A stretch of DNA of 15,789 nucleotides from Butyrivibrio sp. UBA3740 (lineage in GTDB: Bacteria; Bacillota; Clostridia; Lachnospirales; Lachnospiraceae): assembly GCA_002372465.1 (NCBI GenBank), contig DFGW01000106.1, forward strand, positions 1 to 15,789, written 5' to 3'. Under the pieces are notes generated by a model, which was not told the DNA's origin, did no database searches, and saw nothing but the letters and a program-made list of their open reading frames with translations. Below are positions 1-6,901 of this stretch, piece after piece (the stretch's first letter is position 1; each line of letters opens with the position of its first letter). A program made the position numbers and the translations under genes.

Positions 1-682
1 GGATTTCTGCCAGATCCAGTATAACTACGTAGACGAGCACACTCAGGCAGGCAGAGAAGGCCTTTTGCATGCTGCCCAGAAGGGCATTCCCGTTGTTATC
101 ATGGAACCACTCCGCGGTGGAAAGCTGGTCAATCAGCTTCCGGAGAAGGCAAAAGAGCTGATTGCCTCTCAGGAAAGCGGCTATACTCCTGCAGAGTACG
201 GTCTCAGATGGCTTTGGAATCAGAAGGAAGTCACCTGCGTCCTGTCGGGCATGAACTCCATAGAAATGGTCGAAGAGAACTGCCGTATAGCCTCCAGCGC
301 CAAGGCAGACTCCTTTACCGAAAAGGATTTTGAGGTCATAAGACAGGTCAAGGACATCATCTCTGAGTCAGAGCTTGTGGGATGTACCGGCTGCAGATAC
401 TGCATGCCCTGCCCTAAGGGCGTTGATATCCCGGCTCTTTTCAGAAGCTACAACATGACCACGGTAGAGAGCAAATCTTCAGCCAGATTTGAATATGCCC
501 AGACAGTAGGCCTTAAGAAGGACCCTGCCTTTGCCACTCAGTGCATTGGCTGTGGCAAGTGCGAACAGCACTGTCCTCAGAACATCCCCATAAGGGAGAA
601 GCTCAAGGAAGCCGACAGAGTCATAAGGCCTCTCCCCTACAAGGTTGGCATAAACATAGTAAGAAAATTCATGCTAAGGTAA
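1..682 (+). CDS. Aldo/keto reductase with C-terminal ferredoxin-like domain (5' partial)
   Basis: This is the C-terminal 226 codons of an NAD(P)H-dependent aldo/keto reductase of the iron-sulfur type. The reading frame is open from base 2 and the start lies outside the window. The first ~100 residues are the end of the TIM barrel (VVIMEPLRGGKL, then LRWLWNQKEVTCVLSGM, typical of the last strands and the cofactor site). It is followed by two 4Fe-4S cysteine clusters: CxxCxxCxxCP at fragment residues 128-137 and CxxCxxCxxxCP at 181-191. Family members run to about 370-380 residues, so roughly 40% of the protein is missing upstream. The physiological substrate of this family is generally not known. 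It is probably cytoplasmic and acts in reduction of small carbonyl compounds or electron transfer. The stop is TAA at 680-682. No clear terminator separates it from the LexA-type promoter that follows. Confidence 0.93.
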   Translation, partial: DFCQIQYNYVDEHTQAGREGLLHAAQKGIPVVIMEPLRGGKLVNQLPEKAKELIASQESGYTPAEYGLRWLWNQKEVTCVLSGMNSIEMVEENCRIASSAKADSFTEKDFEVIRQVKDIISESELVGCTGCRYCMPCPKGVDIPALFRSYNMTTVESKSSARFEYAQTVGLKKDPAFATQCIGCGKCEQHCPQNIPIREKLKEADRVIRPLPYKVGINIVRKFMLR

Positions 683-712
683 AACCTTAAGAATAATTTT
701 ATAACCACATTA

Positions 713-741
713 TTTACATTCTCGAACATTTGTTCTATACT
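713..741 (+). promoter_or_regulatory. Sigma-A type promoter carrying a LexA operator
   Basis: A -35 box TTTACA (713-718) and a -10 box TATACT (736-741) are separated by exactly 17 bases. The perfect palindrome GAACATTTGTTC fills 724-735, the end of the spacer, directly against the -10 box. GAAC-N4-GTTC is the core of the Gram-positive LexA (SOS) box, and a repressor bound here would cover the polymerase site. The ATG of the next gene lies 22 bases downstream of the -10 box. Confidence 0.7.
724..735. promoter_or_regulatory. Predicted LexA (SOS) box
   Basis: GAACATTTGTTC matches the GAAC-N4-GTTC core of the Bacillus/Clostridium-type LexA operator. The preceding C (723) also fits the CGAAC consensus, while the third spacer base and the final outer base deviate from it. 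The position inside the promoter spacer supports a functional operator rather than a chance match. No lexA gene is in the window. Confidence 0.65.
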
Positions 742-763
742 CATGGTACAAGGAAGGTTCGCC

Positions 764-1048
764 ATGAGTAAGGTTATAGATAAAGTGGATGTAATATGTC
801 AGATAAATGCAGACGGCGAGATTAAGCCCATGAGATTCCGCCTCATGAACGAGGACGGGGTCTATGAGACCTACACGATCAAGGGCTACAGGCAGATTTT
901 CAGAAAGGATGTATACACTACCCCTGACGGTCTTACTGTCTGCAGCAGTGACAACGTGTACGAATGCAGGGTTCTGATCCTTGAGATGTACAGGACCGTA
1001 AGACTTTACTTTAATCGGAACAACTGTCACTGGCGAATAGCCATCTGA
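764..1048 (+). CDS. Small protein under a predicted LexA-controlled promoter, function unknown
   Basis: This is a 94-residue protein if started at the ATG at 764, which has AAGGAAGG seven bases upstream. An in-frame ATG at 743 is unlikely because it lies only two bases after the -10 box. The sequence is mixed alpha/beta in character with no membrane segment or signal peptide. It opens KVIDKVDVICQINADGEI and ends with aromatic and basic residues (RLYFNRNNCHW). From memory it resembles small proteins found near SOS genes such as dinB or lexA in Lachnospiraceae, but no domain name can be given. The promoter contains a near-perfect LexA box, so expression is expected to rise on DNA damage. It is transcribed alone: the reductase lies upstream and a strong terminator directly follows. 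Confidence 0.75.
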   Translation: MSKVIDKVDVICQINADGEIKPMRFRLMNEDGVYETYTIKGYRQIFRKDVYTTPDGLTVCSSDNVYECRVLILEMYRTVRLYFNRNNCHWRIAI

Positions 1049-1061
1049 GATGTTTCTTTAT

Positions 1062-1095
1062 CAACAAAAAAAGCCCGTAAGGGCTTTTTTTGTTG
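1062..1095. terminator. Bidirectional intrinsic terminator
   Basis: A perfect 15-bp inverted repeat has arms CAACAAAAAAAGCCC (1062-1076) and GGGCTTTTTTTGTTG (1081-1095) and a GTAA loop. The GC core flanked by A and T runs gives a valid terminator on both strands. It serves the LexA-controlled gene on the plus strand and the convergent gene ending at 1102 on the minus strand. Confidence 0.92.
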
Positions 1096-1101
1096 GTTTT
1101 T

Positions 1102-1386
1102 TTAGATTGATTCCTTAAAAAGATTTGCCGAATAGGTTGTGAAATTATCCTCCACCCACTTGGTGAAGTCCGCAGAGGTCATAACCTTATCCCCAAACTC
1201 CTCGACTATAACGTCGTCAGCTCTGTCAACTACTCTTTTATACAGCTCAACGATAAGTTCGTTGAGATAAACCTGTGTCCCTGTGCTGGGAAGCTGATCA
1301 AGCTCTATCAGAGTATCAGTGATTTCCTTGGTAATATGATGCTCATGCTTAATAGCCTCAAGTAGCTGTTTTTCGTCTTTTACCAT
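1102..1386 (-). CDS. Small hypothetical protein, largely helical
   Basis: This is a 94-residue acidic protein, probably all-alpha and cytoplasmic (no membrane segment or signal). It opens MVKDEKQLLEAIKHEHHITK. The frame also contains an upstream ATG at 1422, but that codon overlaps a good -10 box read on this strand (TATAAT, plus-strand ATTATA at 1421-1426). The ATG at 1386 is preceded by AAGGGGG at a normal distance, so the shorter form was chosen. The gene converges on the terminator at 1062-1095 and is divergent from the recombinase gene. The family was not recognised and no function is proposed. Confidence 0.72.
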   Translation of the reverse strand: MVKDEKQLLEAIKHEHHITKEITDTLIELDQLPSTGTQVYLNELIVELYKRVVDRADDVIVEEFGDKVMTSADFTKWVEDNFTTYSANLFKESI

Positions 1387-1500
1387 ATGAAAGCCCCCTT
1401 TCAACAGTTCTCCTACATTCATTATAACAGATAATCACCTTGTTGCTGTCGAAATTCCCTTTAAAATGGTACAATAAAATTTAGTGGAGGAGATAGTTTT

Positions 1501-2568
1501 ATGGGTGAGAATTCAGCATATTACAGAGAAATGAACCAGGCAAAGCGCGAGAACATCAGGCAGGTCAAGGCCCAGCTTCCTCAGCATACCCATGCCTTCA
1601 TCGAGGAGTGTCTCCTTAAATACCAGATCAACACGGTCTACAGCTACACTCACGATCTTTTGATCTTCTATAAGTACCTCCAGCAGAACAATCCCATATG
1701 TCGAAACCTTGAAACAAAAGATATTTCTTTTGACGTGATAAAATCCCTCTCCCCTTCCGATATCAACGAGTTCCAGAACTATCTTGGCTACTGCGACCGG
1801 GAAAACGGAAAACGGGGCGAGAATCCCAGGGCTGTTGCAAGGAAAATGGCTTCCATCAGGAACTTTTTCGCATATCTGGTGAAAATGGACCTGATAACCC
1901 AGGATCCCACTGCCAAAGCCGCCAAAAAGAAACGAGAGATAGAAAATGAGATCTTCAGGCTTGACTCCGACGAAGTCAAGCAGCTCATGGACGCTGTTTC
2001 CAACGTGCAGCTCAAGAGCCGCCACTCCAAGGCACTTTCAGAGAACACAGCCAAAAGAGATCTTGCCATAATAACACTGCTCCTTGGAACCGGGATCCGT
2101 GTCTCCGAATGCGCAGGAATCGACTTAAATGACGTCAATTTCAATACCAACACTATCTCCATCGTCAGAAAAGGTGGAAAAGCCACAGATATGTACATCG
2201 GAGAGCAGGTCAGAAATGCCCTGAAGGACTATATCAAGCACGAAAGACCCACCCTGTTGGGGGATGAAAAAGAGCCGGCTCTTTTCATATCGCTTAAGCA
2301 CCAAAGGCTCACTGTAAGGAGCATTCAGTACATGGTTGAAAAGTACGGAAATAACCTGGGACTGTCCAAAAAACTTTCGCCTCATAAGCTTAGAAAAACT
2401 TATGGTACCGCGCTTTATAACAAAACAGGCGATATTTATATGGTGGCGGATGTCCTGGGACACAAGGATGTAAACACCACCGTCAAGCACTATGCTGCCA
2501 TGGAGGAGAAACACAAACAGATGGCTGCCCAGGTGGACATCTACGATATGAACGATGAAGAAACTTAA
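1501..2568 (+). CDS. Tyrosine recombinase/integrase, XerC/XerD-like
   Basis: This 355-residue site-specific tyrosine recombinase cuts and rejoins DNA through a covalent phosphotyrosine. The N-terminal SAM-like core-binding domain spans roughly residues 30-130 and the catalytic domain roughly 150-335. The full active-site set is visible: R200 (GTGIRVSE), K224 (VRKGGK), H295 and R298 (SPHKLRKT), H321 (LGHKDVNTT) and nucleophile Y331. A clear GGAGGAGA lies just before the ATG at 1501. It is about 50 residues longer than classical XerC/XerD. Nothing nearby looks like an att site or phage genes. From memory, Lachnospiraceae carry a conserved chromosomal recombinase of this length, so a housekeeping Xer-type role is more likely than a mobile-element integrase; this is inference. 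The CorA gene begins 18 bases after the stop, suggesting co-transcription. Confidence 0.9.
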   Translation: MGENSAYYREMNQAKRENIRQVKAQLPQHTHAFIEECLLKYQINTVYSYTHDLLIFYKYLQQNNPICRNLETKDISFDVIKSLSPSDINEFQNYLGYCDRENGKRGENPRAVARKMASIRNFFAYLVKMDLITQDPTAKAAKKKREIENEIFRLDSDEVKQLMDAVSNVQLKSRHSKALSENTAKRDLAIITLLLGTGIRVSECAGIDLNDVNFNTNTISIVRKGGKATDMYIGEQVRNALKDYIKHERPTLLGDEKEPALFISLKHQRLTVRSIQYMVEKYGNNLGLSKKLSPHKLRKTYGTALYNKTGDIYMVADVLGHKDVNTTVKHYAAMEEKHKQMAAQVDIYDMNDEET

Positions 2569-2586
2569 GTTTTAACGGGAGGAACT

Positions 2587-3504
2587 ATGTACTATCTGAT
2601 CAGAAACACCCTGGAAGAATGCAGCGCCGAGCAGTGTCACGATGCCGGCTCGCCATATGTTGCCGTCCTGACCCCCGACCAGTGGCAGGAGCAAAACGAA
2701 AACTTTGACATGGGAATAGACTTTGACATGAATTCTGAGGATATCCTCACCACCAAGGCTGAAGTCAACTACGATTCCCTGACCGGAACCTTTTTCATTC
2801 CTACCCAGTCAACCTTTACCAAAGAGCCCATGAAATTCTCTTTTGCACTGGACGAAACGGGAATCGTCTTCATTGACGACGGAAAAAGCGCTCTCTCGCT
2901 GGTAAAGAGGATTCAGCGGGTAAAGAAATGGAGAAAGCCCTCTCTTGAGCGTTTTCTTTATGATTTCCTGGAACTTATCATCCACAACGACCTTCAGATC
3001 ATGCAAAAATATGAGCGGGAACTGGAGGGAATCGAAAAAGAGATAATGGACAGTGCAGAGGATGCACATATCCAGCGAAACAATGAAATCCGCGGCGACA
3101 TAAGGGATCTTCGCATACACTACGAGCAGCTCCAGGATCTTGGCCAGGAGCTGGAGGAGAACGAAAACGGCTTCTTTACAGAAGAAAACATCAGATATTT
3201 CCACATGTTCTCAAGCCGCGTGGACAGGCTCTACGACGCAGCTACGCACCTCAGGGACTACACCATCCAGCTCAACGACCTTTACCAGTCACAGCTGGAC
3301 GTTAAGCAGAACCGTATCATGACGGTCCTTACAGTGGTAACAACCATTTTTATGCCTCTGACCCTGATCGTTGGCTGGTATGGCATGAACTTCAAATATA
3401 TGCCGGAGCTGGAATCCCAGTGGGGATACCCCATAATCATAGGCCTGAGCCTTCTGATTGTGGCAGGAAGTCTTGCCTTCTTTAAGATAAAGAAGATTAT
3501 TTAA
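2587..3504 (+). CDS. corA: CorA-family divalent metal (Mg2+/Co2+) transporter
   Basis: This 305-residue protein has the CorA layout: a long soluble N-terminal domain (1-240, with charged helices at about 120-240 forming the stalk), followed by two C-terminal membrane helices (about 245-264 and 281-299). The signature YGMNF sits at residues 265-269, at the end of the first membrane helix, where it forms the ion selectivity filter in the family. The loop after it is acidic (PELES). CorA proteins work as pentameric channels that import Mg2+ (sometimes Co2+ or Ni2+). The ATG at 2587 has GGGAGG at 2577-2582. It lies 18 bases behind the recombinase gene with no terminator between, so the two are likely one transcript. 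There is no evident functional link to the recombinase. Confidence 0.9.
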   Translation: MYYLIRNTLEECSAEQCHDAGSPYVAVLTPDQWQEQNENFDMGIDFDMNSEDILTTKAEVNYDSLTGTFFIPTQSTFTKEPMKFSFALDETGIVFIDDGKSALSLVKRIQRVKKWRKPSLERFLYDFLELIIHNDLQIMQKYERELEGIEKEIMDSAEDAHIQRNNEIRGDIRDLRIHYEQLQDLGQELEENENGFFTEENIRYFHMFSSRVDRLYDAATHLRDYTIQLNDLYQSQLDVKQNRIMTVLTVVTTIFMPLTLIVGWYGMNFKYMPELESQWGYPIIIGLSLLIVAGSLAFFKIKKII

Positions 3505-3508
3505 CTTT

Positions 3509-3536
3509 TTTAAAGGCCTGTTTTGTATGTTATAAT
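3509..3536 (+). promoter_or_regulatory. Putative promoter for the HAD-like gene
   Basis: A perfect -10 box TATAAT (3531-3536) lies 41 bases before the ATG at 3578. A weak -35 box TTTAAA (3509-3514) is 16 bases upstream of it. The surroundings are AT-rich. The -10 is convincing and the -35 is not. Confidence 0.5.
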
Positions 3537-3577
3537 ATATTAATCGTAATGTTGCATAATAATAAAGGGAGAAGGTC

Positions 3578-3994
3578 ATGAAAGTATCTTTTAATCTGGA
3601 CGACGTTCTGTTCGTTTCCGAACAGGGGTATGAAACCGAGCCAGAGCTTGAATTTCCGCTAAACAGACTGTTTCCGGAAAGGCTCAGAAAAGGTTCCGTA
3701 GAGCTTATTAACGAGCTTCAGAAAAGAGGTTTTTCTACTCTCATATACACCTCTTCATTCAAAACTCCGATTTACCTTGATGCTCTTTTCAAGCATCACA
3801 ATATCTATTTTGACCAGGTAATAAATTCATACAACCCTGAGGATGAAAAGACCATCTCGCTTCATATAGACAGCGTAAACAACTCTCAGGAGATAGAAAG
3901 CCCTGACCTTAAAGTGTTTAAACTGTCCGGGCCTGATAATGACTGGGTACAAAAGGTGCTTGATGAAGCGGAAAGGATAAAAAATGAGCTTTAA
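3578..3994 (+). CDS. HAD-like protein with altered nucleophile motif
   Basis: This 138-residue cytoplasmic protein has a start like a haloacid dehalogenase-type phosphatase. HAD motif I (hhhDxDx) appears as SFNLDDVLF, so the nucleophile position is Asn6 instead of Asp while the second Asp (D8) is kept. A motif II-like LIYTSS sits at 55-60, and a weak motif IV candidate, LHIDS, at about 95-99. It is short for a HAD enzyme and lacks an obvious cap domain. Substitution of the nucleophile suggests a non-catalytic, perhaps ligand- or protein-binding version. The ribosome binding site is AAGGGAGAAGG. Its end overlaps the start of the next gene by 11 bases, implying translational coupling and a shared role. 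Confidence 0.7.
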   Translation: MKVSFNLDDVLFVSEQGYETEPELEFPLNRLFPERLRKGSVELINELQKRGFSTLIYTSSFKTPIYLDALFKHHNIYFDQVINSYNPEDEKTISLHIDSVNNSQEIESPDLKVFKLSGPDNDWVQKVLDEAERIKNEL

Positions 3995-4508
3995 ACAGAT
4001 CATTCTGATTTTGCTTATAGTTGTGGTTGTTGCTCTCGTTGTTGGTCTTATCATTATGGTACAGAACTATATGAAAGCCAACGAGAGATACCGTGCGGAA
4101 GCTGAGGAGCGCCTGCAGGCTATTCAGCGCCGTAAAAAGAGAGAAATGGAAGAAATCCTCTCTGTCATTAAGGGAACCGGCTTTAGCGGTGAAGAAGTTG
4201 AAAAGAGACTTGATTACATCGAGAACTCTTTTGAAAGAAACGGCGGAGAAGCTCTGGAGGAGCTTAACGTCAAGAACAGGGAGAAATTCGGACAAAGGCG
4301 TACCTTTAAGTGGAACGGCAAGTTCTACAGGACAGACGTCATCAAGTTTGATGAGTCCGAGACTCCTTACATGGTCATCAGCTGCACAGATGACGAGAAC
4401 TACGCCAAGATCGGACTTATGGACGATATCGACGTATTCGGCTTTGAACTGAGTGATGCCGAGCTGGACAGACATGTTCGCTGTGCTCTGGGCATGGAAA
4501 GATACTAA
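3984..4508 (+). CDS. Single-pass membrane protein with coiled-coil region, unknown
   Basis: This 174-residue protein has one strongly hydrophobic N-terminal helix (about residues 4-27), followed directly by a charged, probably coiled-coil stretch (28-60). The C-terminal soluble domain (about 100-174) is rich in Asp/Glu and aromatics (FKWNGKFYRTDVIKF). The protein is probably anchored in the cytoplasmic membrane with the bulk of it cytoplasmic, because no cleavage site is apparent. Its start lies inside the end of the HAD-like gene (11-base overlap), so the two are almost certainly co-translated. The family was not recognised. A hairpin at 4529-4549 closes the unit. Confidence 0.72.
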   Translation: MSFKQIILILLIVVVVALVVGLIIMVQNYMKANERYRAEAEERLQAIQRRKKREMEEILSVIKGTGFSGEEVEKRLDYIENSFERNGGEALEELNVKNREKFGQRRTFKWNGKFYRTDVIKFDESETPYMVISCTDDENYAKIGLMDDIDVFGFELSDAELDRHVRCALGMERY

Positions 4509-4528
4509 AAATAGCCAAACACAAATAG

Positions 4529-4549
4529 AGGGGGGATTTGATCCCCCCT
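4529..4549. terminator. Hairpin between convergent genes, likely terminator
   Basis: A perfect 9-bp stem A-GGGGGG-AT / AT-CCCCCC-T has a TTG loop. The plus-strand side is followed by TTAAATTAT, only weakly T-rich. It lies 20 bases after the stop of the membrane-protein gene and 14 bases beyond the end of the convergent dtd gene, so it can serve either strand. Confidence 0.65.
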
Positions 4550-4563
4550 TAAATTATGCTCAT

Positions 4564-4998
4564 TTATACATCAAGGACTATGGTGACCGGACCGTCATTT
4601 ACCGATTCAACCTTCATATCAGCGCCGAATTCTCCGGTCTGAACCTCAAATCCCCTGTTTCTGCACTCTGATACCACAAGTTCATATAAGGGCTTTGAAA
4701 TCTCCGGCCTTGCTGCCTCTGAAAATCCTGGCCTTCTTGAGCTGCAATCGGCATAAAGAGTAAACTGGCTCACAATAAGGAGCTTAGCTCCTGCATCCTT
4801 TGGAGCAATGTTCATCTTGCCATTTTCATCTTCAAATATTCGTAAGCCGCAGATCTTATCTGCCATTTTCTTTGCCTTTTCTTCAGTGTCTGTCTGGTGC
4901 ACACCGAGAAGCACAAGAAATCCCTTATCAATCTGCGCGCAAAATTCTGCGCCGATCTTCACCGACGCAGAATCAACTCTCGTTATAACTGCTCTCAT
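4564..4998 (-). CDS. dtd: D-aminoacyl-tRNA deacylase
   Basis: This 144-residue protein of the DTD family hydrolyses D-amino acids (and glycine mischarged on tRNA-Ala) from tRNA, keeping D-residues out of proteins. The family hallmarks are present: start MRAVITRVDSASVKI, the SQFTLYAD motif at residues 77-84 (with conserved Thr80), and the Gly-cisPro motif in NDGPVT at 134-139. The length is normal (about 145-150 in the family). The start codon at 4998 has GGAGCAGGT just upstream. It lies 32 bases downstream of the double-glycine peptide gene on the same strand, so it may share its transcript. The enzyme acts in the cytoplasm as a homodimer. Confidence 0.95.
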   Translation of the reverse strand: MRAVITRVDSASVKIGAEFCAQIDKGFLVLLGVHQTDTEEKAKKMADKICGLRIFEDENGKMNIAPKDAGAKLLIVSQFTLYADCSSRRPGFSEAARPEISKPLYELVVSECRNRGFEVQTGEFGADMKVESVNDGPVTIVLDV

Positions 4999-5030
4999 AT
5001 TACCTGCTCCGCTCTACAAATCTTAGATCA

Positions 5031-5270
5031 TCATGAATTGATCTGAATAGTGAGGAATGTGGTTGCATCAGGAGTAAAACCTGCCCTCTCCCAGTTATCA
5101 TACAACTCAGCTCTGGCCATACCCGAATAGCCCTTGCTCTCCATGTGGAGAATATTCCATGCCTGTTCGAATTCAGCCTTTCTATCTACCGAAGTACTGG
5201 CAGCCTTTTTCCCGCCACTAACCTTCTCTAATTCCTGTTCATCAATGATCATCTTTTCATTATTGCTCAT
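5031..5270 (-). CDS. Small peptide with double-glycine leader (bacteriocin/RiPP-type)
   Basis: This 79-residue peptide has an N-terminus with a double-glycine leader: residues 8-20, IIDEQELEKVSGG, match the acidic/hydrophobic LxxxELxxVxGG pattern cut by C39-peptidase ABC exporters (PCAT). The predicted product after Gly20 has 59 residues and begins KKAAST. It has no cysteine, two tryptophans (W38, W60), and is mostly polar with amphipathic stretches. Lack of Cys rules out lanthipeptide or disulfide-type maturation. It could be an unmodified class II bacteriocin, a secreted signal or effector, or a precursor modified on other residues. GGAGGA stands seven bases before the ATG. No transporter, immunity or modification gene is in the window, so it is an orphan. 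dtd follows 32 bases downstream. Confidence 0.72.
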   Translation of the reverse strand: MSNNEKMIIDEQELEKVSGGKKAASTSVDRKAEFEQAWNILHMESKGYSGMARAELYDNWERAGFTPDATTFLTIQINS

Positions 5271-5424
5271 TTTGGATTCCTCCGTTTCTTTGTAATTACT
5301 ATTTTATACGAATCAGTGACCAAAAAGGGAAAATTTTTTTAAAAGATTTTGATGGAATTATCCCATGCAATATGCTATCTTCTTTTATGTTGGTTATTTG
5401 TAAGGAAACCAGAGGTTAACAGAT

Positions 5425-6342
5425 ATGGTAAAGTTTGAATATACATTAGATGAATCCACCAAAGCTGCTATCGCAGCAAGACAGAAAGAAGCCACAAAGC
5501 GCGAGGCAAAAGACTGCGTAAGCCCCCTCGATACAGTGATGACAGATGGAAACGTAAAGTGCACTGTCACGATAGATGAAAAGAATGCCCGTCTCATAGT
5601 ATCCGGAGATGAGGGAATCTTCAAGGATATGGTGTTTGCGCTCAACAAGGCAACCAGGCTCCTTGAGGGAAGCGACTATCTCTTTATCTGCTCCCTGGAG
5701 AAGAATCTCATCTTCCCTGCCAAAAAAGATGCAATGACCCAGGGCACAGGTGATGAACTCAAGAGCCTTATTGGCAATACAAAAGGACTGGAAACCAGCC
5801 GTGAGATCAAGAACAGGGAAAGAGAAGAAAAAGAACTGCTTGAGAGAAATCAGAGAAAAGATGCTGTAAAATTCTTTGGCGGCAATGAAGAGCCCGGGAA
5901 AAAGGCTACAAACAGCTCTGACCTAAAGGACAGGTTCCGAATTCAGAAGTACTTTGCCATCGGCTTCGCAATCCTTGGTATGCTCCAAAGCCTTGACGGA
6001 GGGCTGTTCGGAGGCGGCGGAGTAAGCCCGATAGCAATGCTTATCTCAGGGCTCATCGGCCTTGTTACCGGCTTTCTCCTTAGCTATGTGTATGTCTTTT
6101 TCAGAGTCTGGTTCGACCAGCAGGAAGAAAAGGTAAAGGTAGGGTCCATAGTTCTTTTCATTATCACCGTTCCAACCTTCTTTATCATGGGAATCCTTGG
6201 CGCCATTCCCTACAGCGTATATACACTGGTTGATGGCAAAAGAAATACCAGCTTCACAAGGATTGTTAAAATCCTCACCCCTATCGTGGCGGGAATAGTG
6301 ATCCTGGCAGAGCTGGCACTTGTTTCTATGTTTTTTATATGA
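5425..6342 (+). CDS. Four-helix membrane protein with soluble N-terminal domain, unknown
   Basis: This 305-residue protein has a soluble half and a membrane half. Residues 1-170 are charged and probably cytoplasmic. The part from about 45 to 115 (TVTIDEKNARLIVS ... DYLFICSLEKNLIFPAKK) faintly resembles the YcxB-like C-terminal domain, a tentative match by eye. Residues 125-150 are a highly charged, likely coiled-coil stretch. Four hydrophobic segments follow at about 175-190, 201-227, 238-262 and 281-304, with a glycine run GGLFGGGG before the second. The ATG at 5425 has only a weak AGAGGT upstream. It converges on the FKBP operon, with just six bases between the two stop codons and no hairpin seen there. 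Confidence 0.72.
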   Translation: MVKFEYTLDESTKAAIAARQKEATKREAKDCVSPLDTVMTDGNVKCTVTIDEKNARLIVSGDEGIFKDMVFALNKATRLLEGSDYLFICSLEKNLIFPAKKDAMTQGTGDELKSLIGNTKGLETSREIKNREREEKELLERNQRKDAVKFFGGNEEPGKKATNSSDLKDRFRIQKYFAIGFAILGMLQSLDGGLFGGGGVSPIAMLISGLIGLVTGFLLSYVYVFFRVWFDQQEEKVKVGSIVLFIITVPTFFIMGILGAIPYSVYTLVDGKRNTSFTRIVKILTPIVAGIVILAELALVSMFFI

Positions 6343-6348
6343 TCAGAC

Positions 6349-6891
6349 TCACGTAGCAGGGTTGTCATCGTAAACCACGGTGTTCTTTCTAAGGGCTCCT
6401 GCTAAGCGCATTATAGCTGAATAGGCAACTCCAATGGCATAGATGTATACCGCTGTGTTGGTTCTGCGGATAAAAAGGATACAAAGAACAGCAAGTCCAA
6501 AATCCACAATCCCGTGGAAAAACTTAAGCTTCCAGTTAGATCCCTGCCCTTTGGATTCCATGGCCCTTAGAACCTCCACCAAACCGGAAAAAAGGTGGAT
6601 CACAGCAAGATAGATAAGTACATATATCCTGGGAATATCCATGGCAGTAAAGGCAAGGAAACCAAATTCCGTAAGGATAACGCCCTTGTACAGTTCCATC
6701 TTTCCGCCAACCATATGCCTTGCCATGGTAACAAAATAAATAAGGGTCCCCAGGCCATAGCCCAAAAATGTAAGGCCCAGAAGGGTAATAACCAGTACAT
6801 ATCCTCCCTCCGGCTCTATAAAGAGGTAGATGGCCGCCGCCAGCATTACAATAGCAGTTGTTATGCTTCTGATTTTCTGAAATCCGCTCAT
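6349..6891 (-). CDS. Multi-pass membrane protein, HdeD/DUF308-like
   Basis: This is a 180-residue integral membrane protein with about six hydrophobic helices spread over residues 8-165. It shows the small-residue-rich paired-helix pattern seen in HdeD/DUF308 proteins (for example KFFHGIVDFGLAVLCILF and YAIGVAYSAIMRLAGAL). That assignment is by pattern and is tentative. An upstream in-frame ATG at 6990 would bury 99 bases in the preceding gene. The ATG at 6891 is preceded by GAGGAA and starts 10 bases after that gene's stop, so it was chosen. This is the last gene of a four-gene reverse-strand operon. The C-terminus is polar (VVYDDNPAT) and no terminator is visible after the stop. Confidence 0.72.
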   Translation of the reverse strand: MSGFQKIRSITTAIVMLAAAIYLFIEPEGGYVLVITLLGLTFLGYGLGTLIYFVTMARHMVGGKMELYKGVILTEFGFLAFTAMDIPRIYVLIYLAVIHLFSGLVEVLRAMESKGQGSNWKLKFFHGIVDFGLAVLCILFIRRTNTAVYIYAIGVAYSAIMRLAGALRKNTVVYDDNPAT

Positions 6892-6901
6892 TATCAGTTC
6901 C

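Noticed and set aside
1501..2568. Recombinase as the integrase of a mobile element
   Set aside because: No direct repeats, tRNA, phage or conjugation genes are nearby, and its neighbours are ordinary chromosomal genes.
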